64,000 nt of DNA. It comes from Todiramphus chloris collaris (taxonomy: Eukaryota; Chordata; Aves; Coraciiformes; Alcedinidae). Both the position numbers and the translations under genes were made by a program. The notes beneath the pieces are model-generated. The model did no database searches and was not told the origin of the DNA. It saw nothing but the letters and a program-made list of their open reading frames with translations. Location: assembly GCA_025345505.1 (NCBI GenBank), contig JANVCC010000056.1:496001-560000 (forward strand). Reading direction: 5' to 3'. Shown here piece after piece: positions 38,101 through 53,100 of the stretch. Numbering within the stretch: position 1 is the stretch's first letter; each line of letters begins with the position of its first letter.

Positions 38101-41100
38101 TAGATTTTGCTTGGTTCATTTCTTCTTGTGCTGTTGCAGCATTGCTTTTTAGATAACTGCATCTACAAAGCTTTGTTTGTGTTTTGCAATGTAAACTGAT
38201 CACCTGACATTCACCTAGAAACACATTATAACTTGAAAGCTTTCACTTAGTTGTTAGGTAAATTAAAAGGCAATTTGAGAGTTGAAACACCTGCAAACTT
38301 CAGCTGTGACTGGATTATTTAAGAAAATATGAGTTATAGCTACATTTTTGTGATTGTTTTGTTTTAGAATTCTTTTGGGGAAGACTTTTTTTTCAGACAA
38401 AGCTGAAATTTTAGCAACTGTAGTTACAGACAAACTGCATGCATAGCTGTGGTTTATAATGTTGTTTTTCCAGCATGTACTATCAATTCAAGCTAGAGTG
38501 TATGTTTTGTGATTAGTGTACGGTGGTTAGCACTTTTAGTACATTATGCAGACTAATTATCTACACATCCAAAATGCCAAATGAATAAAAAGCTAATATT
38601 TAATACAGCACCTTCCAGTAATTACTTTTATGTAGAAAAGCATTTAGTCCCTTTGTAATGAAGGAAAGTATTAAAAATAATAGGCCTATTTTCCTTTCAT
38701 TTTGTAGCTGAAGAATATTACTGTCTGACTTTCTTTTGCATAAATATAGTGCACTTTAGAGCGAGTACATTGAAAAAAGACATAAGTAAATATTGAATGT
38801 TTTCTCTGAATAGTAATTTTCTCAAGCATTAGCTTGAATGTGTTTATAAACCTCAAGAGTTTTATAACAACTGTGAAGCTTTCATTTATGGAACTTTTAA
38901 ATTCTTTGAGTTGTGAAAGGGTGGAAACATCTATATATGTGCAGCAATCTCAATAGAAGAAAAAAAGAAACTACAAGGTAAAATAAGGGTCAGATAGGAA
39001 TGTCAAAATGAAGAATTGTCTTGCACTATTTCCATAGCTTATAGTTTAGTCAGAAATATTTTACAGGAAGTATTATTTCTATTATGGTCTATTTTTTCAG
39101 TCCTGATGAAGACCTACATTTCTGAACCCGGTGAAATTTCAGTACAAAATGTAAATGGTCATTATTCATAATTGCAATATGCTAAATGCTTATGCAGTCA
39201 CTATTCAAAAGCTCTTTTGTCAGCTTTTTTTTCACTGTAGTGTTTGTCTGCAAGTATGAGTTCCTATAGAAGCTTAGCTCTTTAACCATACCAAGCAGTA
39301 GTACAACAGAGCCTCTGTCACACTGTGTATGCTTGGAGCTTTTACTTCCTCTCCTGATCTTTTGATTTGAAGATTTTAAATCCAGAGTGAATCATTACTG
39401 TTCTGATTTCACTTCCTATAGTGCTAAATGGTCATAAAATGGCATGCAGCAAGCCCAGTAACTTTTAATTGGAACTGACAGAAGCCTTTTTGTATTTCAC
39501 TCATGATATAAAATTTTAACGTAATGGCAGACGCTGTCCTCTCCCTGAGTAAGTGCTTCCAGTACTTAGCCTAAACATTTTTAAAGTATGAATATGTAGC
39601 ATCTTCACCTTTGAATTTTTCTGTTTTTCTTGTTTCCACTTTTGAGTCTTTTTATACCTTTGTGTCTTGGAAGCCACTCCAGTATTAGAAGTTATCTTGA
39701 ATTGAAGCTATTTGTATGATTATGACCTTCAAATTTTTCTCTGAAATACATGAGCTCCCATAGCCTGTTGCTGAAAGGAAGACTTTCAGGGCCCCAAATG
39801 ATACTTTTCTCAAACATATTTTCTTCACCTTGTCATTTTGATTTTTAAAGGTCACGTTATTTCCTTGATGGCCTTCCCAGTGATGCATACAAGTATAATT
39901 TTACTTACCCAAAAGTTAGCAAATGCAACAAGGATCGTAAGGGTAGATGTGCTCTCTAAGACCACATCTGGAGATCCAGTTTTCTAATCTGACACTCTCC
40001 CTTTCCCCCCATATTTTGTAAAGTTCATACTGTAGTGCAGTCGTGCCAGAACAGTCTATGTAATTTCTGTAACAAGTTACATTTAGTCTTTAACTTAAAC
40101 ATCTCCTTAGGAATTGTGAAGAGATTGTTTTGATGGGGTTTTGTGGGTTTTTGTTTGGTTGTTGTTTTATTTTTTCCTTTTGCATCTTTCTTGAAAGGCT
40201 ATTAATATTATTATCCTGTAATGCAACAGTTCCTGTAATTCACAAAATATTCTCCTTACCTAGATTTAAAACAGGTGAGGTTTTTTTTTTTTAGAAACTA
40301 AGGAAAAATCTTCACTGGCAAAAAACCTCTCAAGAAAATTCCTAACTTCCAATACAGTATCAATTTTTGCTTGTCTTCCAGGAGAAGGAAAGCTGTTTCC
40401 TGCCCCTTCCTGTTTGTTACTTTCCTTATAACACACTAAAAAAAAAAAAAAAAAAAATTTAGCTTAATTGCAAGATTGTTTTCACCAAGAGAAGTCCCTT
40501 CTAGTGAACATTAGGTATTTTATACTTATGAATTTGCTTGATATATTACATTTACGATCTTGCTTTCCTTTCTCATAAAGTGCAATTTTCTTAGTAAGCC
40601 TAAACAGTGTCGCAAGTAGCAAGCAGATTTGATGCATAAACTAGGGGAAGGCCCCACCTAGTGGATGATCACAAACTCATTTTCTCATTGCTCCAGCTCA
40701 GACAGGAGACTTCAGGTTATGTTGCATTACTTTATGTATTAACCATGTTTATTGCCAGCTCAGGAAATTAATGAAATAGCTGGATTTTATTTCTCCTTTT
40801 TCTTGGTGGGGGGCGGGGCGGTGTGTGTATGGGGAGCTGGGAGAGGGGTAAGTTAAAAGGGGGATTTGCATTACAGAAAGCTTTTAACATAGAAATTAAT
40901 TGCAAGCTACAGTGATTGAAATGGCTATCTTAAACCTAGATTTCCTGCTTGTCAGAGGAAACAATCCCAGCAGAAAAATTTTTCCATGTGGGAGAAACAA
41001 AAAGTCTTTCTTTTTTCAGTATGAGACTGGCCTTTCTCTTGTACAAGAAAAAATGCAATGAACTTCTTTAAAATAGGATAGCAAAATGGAGTGGTCAAGG

Positions 41101-44100
41101 CAGGCTAGGGGATATGAGTTATACTCCACTGTGAAGAGAAATTACTAATTTGAAGAAGTAGAATGAGGTAATAGGCTCTGCGCTTCTTGTTCCCATGTCC
41201 TGTAATGTCCACATCCATCCTCATGTGGATGAAAAAGATTTGTCAGAAGGCAAATTTTTTGTTCCCTCAAAGTTAAGTTCTTCATCTTTCTGTCCTGCTT
41301 TTGACATTGATACTTGAGTTATATATAATGAGATTATATTCAAACATGCTTTCTTATTTTTCTGTATTATAAGAAATACTCTTTTTCATATCAATTTCAT
41401 ACTGAGAAGACTAGGTAAACTCTTGTTGACAAGAGATTGTCACTCTTGGTGACAGAGGATGCAGAGAAGGCATTATTACTGAATGCCCTGTAATAGGACA
41501 AGGTAATGGTCACAAACTGCAACACAGAAAGTTCTGTCTCAGCATGAGGAAAAGCTTCTTTACTGTGGGGGTGACAGAGCACTGGAACAGGCTGCCCAGA
41601 GAGGTGGCAGAGTTTTCTTCTCTAGAGACTTTCAAAACCCACTGTGTCCTGTGTGACATCCCCTAGGTGATCCTGCCCTATCGGGGGGGGGGGGGGGGGG
41701 GGGGAACGACACAGGGACGGACACTCAATCTCCAGAGGTTCCTTCCAACTTCTACCATGCTATGATTGTTATGTGCTATGTATTTGGAATAGATGCTGAG
41801 GAATTGCATGCCTGTCTTGGAGAGGCTTAAAGTACAGGTAATGTCTGAATGATAAAATAGCCTCACAAGTGATGCCTGTAGACATATGTAAAATACCACT
41901 TTTGAACTGAACAAAAAAAATAGGGGATGGGAACAAGAATCTTTTCCATCCATAATCTAGTTCACCAAATTTCCCTGGAGTATTTTGTTTGCTAAATGCC
42001 AAAGAGCAAAAAAGAAATGTGTCAAGTTGACAATTTTAGGTAAACCACTTTTTTTTTTTTAATTCTGACTTCATCACAACAGTCTGTCTCTTGATGTGGG
42101 TTGTTAGGGATATGCCAAGTGTTACAATGCTGTTTCTGGAGGCTGAGTTTTAGTTGCTATATATTTTTTTTTTCACTTTTTTTCCCTAAGAATGAATAAT
42201 AGATGTAATTGCTGCTGGTGCCTTTATCTTTAGCATTTCTATAAATACAACACTATACTGAATAAATATAAGTGCAAGATATGCTGATAGAGTACATATG
42301 TAATGTGTTGCTTAATTTTGCCACATGACATAAAAGTACGTAAGTGATATCTTTAAAGTATCATCAGTGAAGCTTGGGGTCAGTTATGCAGTGGATGTTA
42401 CTCTAAAAGCAAATTTTCCTAATAAAGCAATTCTTCTACACCCTGCCCACCCCCCGATTTTAGGGGTTGTATACGAAAACTGAAATCTGTTACTCTGTTC
42501 AGAAGCACTTTCTGAATTCAAAGGCAGCTCCACACTATACACCATTATTTCATCTGGTATTCTGACATTGCTTAGTCTGTATGTCCGTAACTCCTACATT
42601 ATGATTTTTTTTTTGTCCAGTTCTTAGAGGAATGATTAACTTATTTCTTTAATAGTCATTTTTGTGGAACAGAAGTGATGCCACTTGCTGCATATCTAAT
42701 ATATGAAATAACTTACTAATATCAAGTATATTAAACTACCACAATACAATATTATATTTATACAAAAAGCTCTTTAAATACAGCTGTACTATAATTTTAA
42801 GAGTTTTGTCTCCTTTCTTGTTTTTAACTTTAGGTTCAGTTTTCTGTTATGCTGTCCCTTGGGAAATGTAAAATGACATAGCCTACTGAAACAGAATATT
42901 TAATATCAAAGTAAAGGAATAAGTTCTACATTTTACACTTCCTCTTCACTGTTCAAAAGCTTTTCAAACAATCTGCAGAAATTAAAAAAAAAAAAAAATG
43001 AAAACGATCTTCATAAATTCTTGGATGTTGAGGGAAGGCATTTTGGTTAAAGTTGTTCCAGTTTGAAATATACTGAAGTATAAATCCAGATTTTTATATA
43101 TATAAATTTTTTTTTTTCTCCTTCTTCCCCCAGGCAGTTACCTTTTTAGCCCTTCAGTCTTGGGCAGGCTTAGAAAGGTACTAATTTGTACCTAGTTGGT
43201 TTTATAGCAAGTTAATTTGTCCAGTCCATCTTCTAAACATTTATTAACAGGATTTGTATTTCCTTTGTGAGTAGCTCTATTAATCCAGCGTAGTTAGCTT
43301 TCTGCAGCTGAAGTAAGTATGTGTGGGGGTAATGATAACATCAGGAAGTATGAAGAAGTAATCTGTGTTCCTTGTTAGTGAGTTATTTGCTCAGGCTTCA
43401 CAGTTTCATCTGCTTTTGCCAATATAGTCTGCTTTTTCTTACACTGAAAAAAATATCATGCTAGTCTGTCAACAGTGTAGTTCACTAGGGCTACTGCCAC
43501 AAAGTGGGTTATAGTAGCTTAATGTGGTGAAGGAGGGGGTACAGGGGAGGAAGTAGCCCTTACTCTTGGAGCAGATGAATGGCACTCATTCTTCTACTAA
43601 ATTAAAATAAAAACTGTAAAAATTACTGCCTGACTTCCTGTGAGAGTCTTGAAAGAAAAACAGAAGTCTTCACTTCCTACTTCATCTTAATCGTAAAGGT
43701 GTATAATAATGAAGAACTTGAGGCTGAAATTATTACTCTGATTAAAAAAAAAATTTTAAAAAATTTCTTTTTAGATCATATGACATATGGGTTTTTTTTC
43801 TGACCTTCGTTCTAATCTTGATGTGTCCCAAGGGTAAATCAAGGCTTTAGATTCAGCTATCAGTGCTAGTTTATGCTTTCTTGGTTTGGTGAGAGGCATA
43901 GAGGAGAGGGAAGAAATGGAACTACACAAGTTCACACACAGCACTTTCTAATGAAGTTGTGTTGCACTCTCCTTTATGGAGGTGCCCTGCCTCACTATGC
44001 ATACTATATCTATATACTAAATCTATGTATACTTACAGAACAAATCATCTCCTTGAACAGTTGTAATACTGGTGACTGGTGAGGAAGAAAATGGGTTCTA

Positions 44101-47100
44101 GCTGTACTCCGCAGGGTTGTTTCTTTTTGTTTGCAACAAGCATGTTCCCCCAAAGCAGGATTGAAGCATGTTTTATTGTTCCTGTTTAATTTAAACCACC
44201 TTTCCAGTAAACAGCTACTTTGTAATTTAAAAATAAAAACTGTAAGTTGTAGCCCTTGTGATCTCAGAGGGTTTTTTTTTTTTCAGGAAAGGGAGAACTG
44301 GTAGCATTTTTAATGCCTCTTTTTAAACTTCATTCAGGCACACATCTATTCTTTGGGTACAACATTGAAAGCAGCAATAGAATATATAGCAGAACCCGAG
44401 ACAGAATCAGAATTTGGGCAAGATCTGCATACTCTGCTGGAACAAATGCAAGAAGAGAATCCTGAAAATAGGCCAGATATTGAGGTAAAACAGCCCTACA
44501 TATTTTTCTGTTTAAAAAGGAACAAATATTTCTGTATATGTGCTCATTAACACAACAATGATCTTTATATGTATATATGCTCAGACTTTGCAAGAAAGCT
44601 GAGGTTTTCCCAGACTAGCAGAAATTCTTCTCCCCTCCTACTCTAATGGAGCTACACCCTGAAAAGCAGATACAGATATTTTACAGTGATTTGTTTTTTA
44701 AGAAGGTTGGGTGAATATACTTGTGGATCTGAATTTTTTCATTAACTGTTTTTTCCCATTTAATATTTAGTTTAGAGAGGCTTGTCAGCAGTAAGAGCGC
44801 AGGCATTGTGTGTGGTGCCTCAAATGACATTTGGATTGCATTTAAGAGGAGGATGGAGGGAATTGTGCCCCAGGAAACCTCAGTTCCTTGGCGTGGTCAA
44901 ATGTTCAAAGCATTACTACTATTTTTTTCTGTCAATATATAAATGTTTAGTAGCATTTTAATGAATATTTTAATTGGCTTTGTATTTTATTCCATTTATC
45001 CACCTATTTTGCCTCTGATTTTTAGAAAGAATTTGCAGATATAGAGAATTTTTCAAGAAATTTTCAAAGAATTTGCATTATAAATGTTGGTTACTTAATA
45101 CAGTGTTATTTTACACTAATTTTTAAAAGTTTAACTTTAATGAATTGTTTTTGCAGACTTTCAAACTGTAGCCAGATAATAACAGTTGTCCATGTGCAAC
45201 TTTTCTTGGTTTCAGTTCTTCCACTTCAGGATGTGTCTATAGTGCTATTTCTCTCTTTTTTTGTTTTGTTTTGTTCCTTGAGCTGATACTGTATATTCTA
45301 AATGGTATAGCAGCTATAATAATTTGCAGATAAGAGTTCTGCGACAGAAGAATGAATAGTTTCATTTTTATAAAGCAAATATTGTCTCCCTTCTTGATCA
45401 AATACTGTATTTCTATTTGTTTACTTTCAAGCATTATCAGGAAAAGGATTACATAGTGCTCCATCTCATCTCCAGTTGGTCTGTAGTCCCTGAAAGCTGT
45501 TTATAGCTACTTGTATCAACCCAAAAATGGAGTGGGTCAAGGTTGGTCTAGGGTAATATTTGAAGGTTGCTTTGACTTTGTACTCTTTTTCCATTCCTTT
45601 TCTACTGGGCCCTTTATTGGGTTGAAAGGAGTGGGGTGGGCTGTGTGAAGGGAAAACTCCCTAGACTTTTCTAGGCATTTCACTTTTTTCTGTCTCATGT
45701 CTTCCTGTCCTTCCTCAATCTGATATATTAACCAAGAGCCAATTTCTTCCTTCTATTCACAACAGCAGAAGAGCAGTTGAACAGGTAAATGGGAAAGAGC
45801 AAGCACCTCCTCAGAGCTGTATGAGGTCTTATCAATGTTTATCTAGGAACAGTTACTGAGGAAACAGTACCATGCACTTGAAAAGGCATCTTTCTTCTAC
45901 TTCCTGCCCAAAATGACAGTTTTTAAACATGTGAATATCTGTAGTTAATTGTGTGTGAGACTGGCATTAGATGCTGAGACTACAGATTAGAGATATGTAA
46001 TACTGTTTCTTCTCGTGATCTGATATTGATTGCTTTCTCTAATTTGGACCGGTGCTTTCTAGATATTAGTATTTTTCAGTTTTAAAGAGATATATGGGAT
46101 TTACTTTTAATGTAATATAAGTGATAAAAACATTCATCATCCCGTCTATGTCACTCAATTTAAGTGAATCACTGGCTATTAAAAAAAATAATCCATACTC
46201 TAGCTTTTTACATTTTAAAAATAATAATCTTAAATGTCACCTTTCATGAATAACATACTTAATCTGTTGTTCTAAGTATTCTAACTATAGACTAGAACAT
46301 GAACTGTATTAAATAATTTCATGATAGCCCATGGTAAAAATGCTAAATTACTTCAACCACGTAATAGAAATGCACAGTATAATGAACAGTACAGGAATGA
46401 CATCCATTGTGTAAATTCAAATGTTCTGTGTTGAGTTAGTATGATTCACTTTTGTCAAAACTCAGAAAAATATTCATTAAGTAAGTATGTGACACTAATT
46501 TTCTCTAGAGCACTTTGTCATTATGTGAAGAAAAGCTGAAGATTGCTTCATCAAGTAATATTTGTAGAAGCCTGTCTGCTGTTGGAAGAAGAGTTCTTTC
46601 AATTGAATCATTTGGTGCTTCTCAAGGTAACTTTAAAATATATTTAGTCTAGAACTTTAGGTTGCCTGACATATCTAATGATTTTTAAAATATTATGTTT
46701 GTGTACTTTCCTGATACAGATATTTTGCTGTGATAGAATTGTTTTGGTTGGAAGAGACCTTTTTGACTTGATGATCTTAAGATGTCTAGAAAGATCTATA
46801 TTAAAATATATCAAAGTCTATATATCACAATATATCAAAGTTACTAAATATTTATGTATTGGGGTGTAGAACAGGTCATACAACTATTAATGAACATAAT
46901 ATATTTAGTGTCCTTTATGATTAAAAGTGACTTTTACAGAAATAATTAATTTGCGTAACATACTGAAGATACGTAACAGCAGGGGCAGAAAAATCAACAT
47001 AAAGATTTACTAGGAATTATTAGAAGGTTTAAATACATATTTACTGTACTTAATATTTTTGAATCTAGATGTCTGTGATAACATGTGGAAGGGAAGAATG

Positions 47101-50100
47101 TGTCAGAGAAGTTTGGGATCTAAATTATGTTCAAATGAGAAGAACAACAAAGCAGGTGATTTGTCTACAGTGGAAGATATGACAACTACCTGTCATAAGG
47201 ACTCTTCTGTAGTTACTATGGTGACTGGCAGAGAAAGTGGTTTAAAGGAAATGCAAATTGATCTGGATAATGAGAAAACCCCACATTCTCAAGTTACAAC
47301 TCAAGCCAAGAAGATTGGAGAAGAGGACAAACATGCAGTGTATACTGACAGTTTTGCTAGTTTTGCTTTGGATATAAAATCATGTGTTATTGACTTGGAG
47401 AGAGATGGCATTTTTAAGAAAGGTTCTTTGAGAAAAATTAAAACCTTTCCAAAGCTACCACTTGAACCTGCAGATACAAATAACTTTTTTACTCCTGTAA
47501 CCAAGAGTGGACCACTAGCTAGGAAAAATCACTTGCTAACACCAGAGTCACTACCTTTAGACAATAATAATGAGGTTACTTTTTCAAAGGAAAATCTTAA
47601 TTCATTTGCTATTAGTAGTCCACCAAAAATAGAACCAAAGAATCACCAGGTTAATGATCTTCATTTAGAAGCTCTGTGTGTATGCACACAGGTGCCTGGC
47701 ATGAATCTAGATGAACACATGTCACTTACTAATGGTAAAAACATAGGTTTTGCTTCATCTGATCACAAAGAAGACTGTTCTGATGCTACCTCTGAAATGC
47801 CAAATACAGCTGGTATGCTAAAAGGCCCAAGTCAATCAATTGCTGGAGCAAAAATTCTAGACAATTACATGGCGTTGGAAGACTCTCCTGAAACTTTTCA
47901 AGGGTCAAATGAAAATTCTTTACCACATTTTAACAAGATGGCTTCAGTGTTAACGACAAAACCCAGTGGGAACATATATGGATCAAACCTAATTAGGTCT
48001 CCAGAATTAAGCAACGGTGCAATGAGCGCAAACAATAATGAAGATAATCTTTGTGGAGGCAGAGGGTCAGAAATCAAAAGTAATGAGCAGGTAGTAAAGC
48101 TAAAGTCTTCATTATATAGTTGCTGTAGTCACTTATGTGGAAATGAAATGACTTAAATACTGTGATTTCTTCCCCCCTTGTCTGCCTTTAGCATCCTGGA
48201 AAATCGAGTCTTTTCTAGTCTGCACACTTTAAGAATTAGTATCAGAAACATGGTGATCCTTTTTTCCTCTTTAAAAGTCAAGTGCTGCAGTTAAACTTAT
48301 GCTATTGCAAAATTAACTTCCATTTTAATTTTTTTTTTTTTGGACAAATGGAGTATACTCACTAGTATTACAGCAACATACTTAATAGCTGATTACACTT
48401 ATAAGAGAACATTACCAAAGCACATGTAGATTTTTAACTCGTTATGTTACTGTTAGTGCGTAAAGTTCCCTACCATGCAGTGGGCGTCCCAGGTACTTAC
48501 GAAAATTGTGGAGTTCATGACCTCGTTGAGATTAATGGCAATATCCCATCTGCTTCAGGAGGTGAAAATACTCCACTTTTTTTATCTACATGTACGTTTA
48601 AGTTTTGAAAAACTGTACACATGCTGTATCTGTTCTGTGTTCTTAAATTATGGCCTCTGTGTTTGTTTTGTATATTTCGTTGTAGAATTCAAATGTGTGC
48701 ACAATATGATGGATGTGTTGTCTCAAGCATTTCATCTTTACAAATAGCCAAATAAGAAGAGGGACAGCTGATAATTAGTCTACTAGAATTTGTTGATAGC
48801 TAGTTGTAGTATGGTCTCTACTCAAATTACCTATTCTCAGGGTGGACAAGTTTGGTCTCTGACTAGATGGTTTTCTCTTGTGCCACACTCAGAGGTGTAA
48901 ACAATCCATGTGATAGGAGAGCTGCTGGCTAAAAATGCAGGATGGGTGATGCTTCTCCAGCCTTGATGTAACTTGATAAAAATGAACAGCACAACTTCAC
49001 ACACTGCATTTTGGAAACTATGCTTAGGTGAAGATGGTAGGGTTTTTTTCTTACTTATCTATTGACAACTCAGCCTTGGTATCCTTGCTTAATAGCCAGT
49101 CTTCCAGCTATTCCATGCAATGACACCTAGGGTTATTTTCCATCTGCTTCCATCCCCCTTCACCTTGCCTGGACATGTCCACAGGAGTAGTAACCTAGGA
49201 CTATAAAGTGTGTGAAGAGCCCTTGGTTCACCATAGGTAAAATTTATGGAACATTGTAGATTCTGTTCTAAATACTTTTTTCTTTTCCCTGTCTCTTGTC
49301 CATTCAATAGCATGGGTGCTTATTAAATCCATAGTGCAGGAGGATAGTAAATATGGATAAGTACCACATGGCATGACTTTGCTCTGTGGGAGTTACTCAT
49401 TGAATGCCTGTTGAGTCCTTTATTTGGTTTTTACATCCTCTAGTGCATTCTTCTGACTATAAGAGAAAAAAACATTTGTTGTGGACACATCCTCCCTGCT
49501 CTGGACTATGCAACATTACGTATTCAGAAGAAAATGCAAAGTAATAATCAGGTTTATAATCATTCCAAAGTCTTCTGCTTTTTCTATGTCATTTGTTACT
49601 CTGGATTTAAATGAACCTGCTTCATTTGGTAGATGTTGTATTTCTAGCAAGGATCATAGCCATTTCAGTTGCTGACTATTTGTGAGAAAGCTTGTTAGTA
49701 TACAAAAACCTAGATATGTCTTAGTATTAAAGCAACAGAAACAAGTCTTTCATCTTATGTGCAATTCTTTTTTTTTTTTTTTCCCCCTTCGGAATGGAGT
49801 GGGTTTTTTATGGGTTTGGGTTTTTTATTCTAAACTGTATAAACCTAGGAATTAAGTTGCATGTTATTTGTCATGGAGAAGACAGATGACTAGGATATGC
49901 CTATCAGATCAGTATAGAACCTCTGCATCTGGTTTCTTGAGGGTTTTTTGCTGTGGTTGTTTTGAATTTTTTTTGGTTTGGTTTTTTGTGTGTTTGTTGT
50001 GGGGGTTTTTGGTTTTTTGATTGTTTTTTCCTTCCAAGAAAGAGAGGTTACACACTTAATTCACTTGCCTTGAGGTGGAGATGGGCTTCCTTAGGCCTCT

Positions 50101-53100
50101 GTAGAGAAGTGTGGTGAATAAACTCCTATCAAGAACAAAAACTGAGTGTAGTGATAGGGGTTCTTCTTTAAGGAGGAAAAAAATCTGTTGAAAGAAGACA
50201 TCTATTCTGTCCTTACTGGATTACTAGAACAACAATTCAGGTCTGGATACATGAAAATACTTCCAAGAAAATAATCTTCCTCAGAATTACACTTTTGCAA
50301 AATTCTTGCACAATTTAGAAGCTGTAACAAATATTCTGTTTGCTTTGCCCACAGCAGCACTTGAGATTGGCACACAGAAGAGTAAACCAGAATATGTCTT
50401 CAGATTATTCTGCCATTCTTCTTAAATCCCCGTTCTTTGAATATTTAATCATCAATTTAAATTAAGTGCTCTTTCAGCCTGAACAGAATTTCATTCTTCC
50501 AAATATATAGTCTCTTAGTAGAAGAGAGGTTGTCCTTCTCCCACTGAATTCATAGGACAATCACAGCAAATTAGAAAAGATAGCTATTATTCCAATTACC
50601 CTAATAATCAGTGTTGTAATACATATGATCTGAAAGTTTTATACCTGTGTTTCCAGTAGAAGAAAGGTTTCATAGACTCATGGTCTAGATTCTTCTTGTT
50701 ATTAATCAGTGCCAGCACATGCTCATATTTTGCCACATAAAAATATTATGCTCTTTATAGAAATTTTAAGTTGCTCTTCAGAAAAAAAAAAAAATTTCCT
50801 TTGATTATTTAACTGTTGTAGGGAGAAAAAAGCATTTACATGTATCGATGTCTGTGAACAGCACCTAGGTTTCTGAAATGGCTATTTGTTCCCTGAATTG
50901 CTGAGCATCTAGCCTCATAATCTTCATTTTTTGAAGGAGGGTCATTCATTTTCAGTAGTCATTGAACTGTATGGCAGACTCTATTAGAAGTTGTCTTAGA
51001 GAAGGGTTAGTTTCTGTTTGTTTTAATGTTTTCAGTCTTTTTTCTTTTGGAAAACAGGTTTTATCCCTCAGGTTTCTGAATCAGAAATTTCTGCCTTGAT
51101 CTTACTTTCCGACAACTGCAAAAGTAAAGCCATTCTGTGCTGTCCTTTATGTGGAGAAGTTAAAAGTGATGTGTCTCTCAAGTCCCCTTTCATTTCTCTG
51201 TGCTAGAATTTTACAAATGTAAAAAAGTTTGAAATATTTTTTTGGGGGGGAGGGGGGTGTTTTGTTTGTTTGGGGTTTTTTTAAGAAGATAAACTTGAGT
51301 CTGAGGTTGTTCATTTACTGTAAAGGCACAAAAAATATGAAGCCCCAACTTTATCTTCCAGGCTAAGTAGAAAACATCTCAGAAGATTCAGTGCTGCTTT
51401 TTCACTTGTTTTCTGTGACAGGTAATCACAATTGCAGCAAGCAGAGTTTTTAGACTAGTATCTCTAGCATCTCCTTAAATATTCCTTGTTCTTTAGAGAA
51501 AGTACAACACCAGTCCCATCCGGTTGAAGATCAACCTTGTCTGCTCTGGAGAACAGACAGTTTTTCTTGCCTGTCAACACTTCTCCAGTGGACAATATTT
51601 TTCTAATACTCCACCACTGCTTCTTAATGTTGCGTGCTTTACTGCTAGTAAGCGTTACTAAAATACTTGCTTGCTTTTGTCTGGCTACTACAATGTATCG
51701 TGAGGGTTTTCCTAGTAATTTTTATAGTTTTGCATGCTGTAAATAAATATTTTTCACTTCAAGTTTGAGTGGGAATCTTTTATTTCTCTAACCAATTTCA
51801 TTCCAATCAAGTGTGTCTCATTTCTAATGCTTTTAAATGTTTCTCTGATTCAAATGCTATGGCCTTTACATGAGAAGGGTTAATGGGAACCTGGCATATA
51901 TACATTTGTTTTCTGTTGGTCTTTCATACCCAGTCAAGCATGAGAGAAGTGAAAAGCCAGGCAGCTAGAGGATAACACTTGAACACTGGGGAAATAACAC
52001 TTGAAGGAAATTTATCAGTTCCCAGAATAGTACTTATTATGAAAAGACTAATGAAAATCTTGCTTGCTTTGGCTGTTTAAAATGTGCCAGCATTATGTTA
52101 ATAAAATACAGTACATGGGCATAGTCTGAATGGTTTCCTAAGAGTTTGGGTTTACAATTATGACACCAACAATGAAATAAAGGATCTTTTCAGTACTGAA
52201 GAAAAGACATGACTTTTTCAACAAGTGATGTTTAACATTCAATCTTTTTGGCATAAAACAAAATCACCAGTATATAGACATAGGCAGTAATCAGTTATGA
52301 CGCTTTTTTGTATTTTCTGTCAAAATTTCTCTGCTGTGACAAACATTTCTTATTTTAAAAATGAGGTTATATAATTGTTATGAGAAATACTAGCTTACAA
52401 CATGGAAGAAAAAAATTCAGGAGGAGGTATCAGATTATAATTTTGTTTTGTTTTTTCCTAGTGATAAATATATTAAATGATTTATATAAAAATTAAAATA
52501 ATGTTGATACTTGAAATGAGGTGGACTTGAGGCCTTATGGATTCTGAACAGTGGAGCTTGCTTTGCTAAAATGTCTCAATAGATAGTTCAGAAACAATGT
52601 ACACTACAGCAGTTTGGCTAAACAATGTTAATTGGATGTGTTCCAGCAATTTGGATTTTTTTTTTTTTCTTGGTCATTGAGTGGATTTTTTTTGAAGTTG
52701 TAGGAAATGGTAATAGCCATGAATTGAGACTTGCATGTTAAAAAACAGAACAAAACAACCAAACTTTATACCTGAATAAGAGCTTTACACTTAAATGTTT
52801 AGTAAAATGAACAGGTTCAGTGGGATTTGAATGTGTATTGTATTATATATCTTAAAGGTGAAGTAGGAGGTGCATTGCTTTAAATGCCTTTATTTTAGGT
52901 TTGAGGCTTAAATAAAAATTGCCTCATAACTTTAGGTTGTGTATTTTTTTCCTTTGGAAGATATTTTAACCAGACTGCATGTGTTTTTCATCACATATGT
53001 GATGAAACATGTCTTACCACATACCTTAACTATACTGGATAACTTTTACAAGATGTTAGAAGTGCAAGTCCCCAGCAGGTCTGAACCCTCAGTCTTCGGA

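Larger units (their letters stand above)
27917..44337 (+). other. KNDC1 intron 3 (GC-AG, 16.4 kb)
   Basis: 16,421 nt, beginning GCAAGT and ending TTCATTCAG, phase 0; the largest intron in the window. It holds CR1 fragments (29030-29095 and 41460-41772), a possible LINE reverse-transcriptase relic near 37560-37680, G-runs and several A/C or G/T tracts. No other exon is supported. Confidence 0.88.

Noticed and set aside
43095..43134. Strong acceptor-like pyrimidine tract ending CCCCCAG in intron 3
   Set aside because: No open, conserved downstream exon with a donor; exons 3 and 4 join without missing residues.
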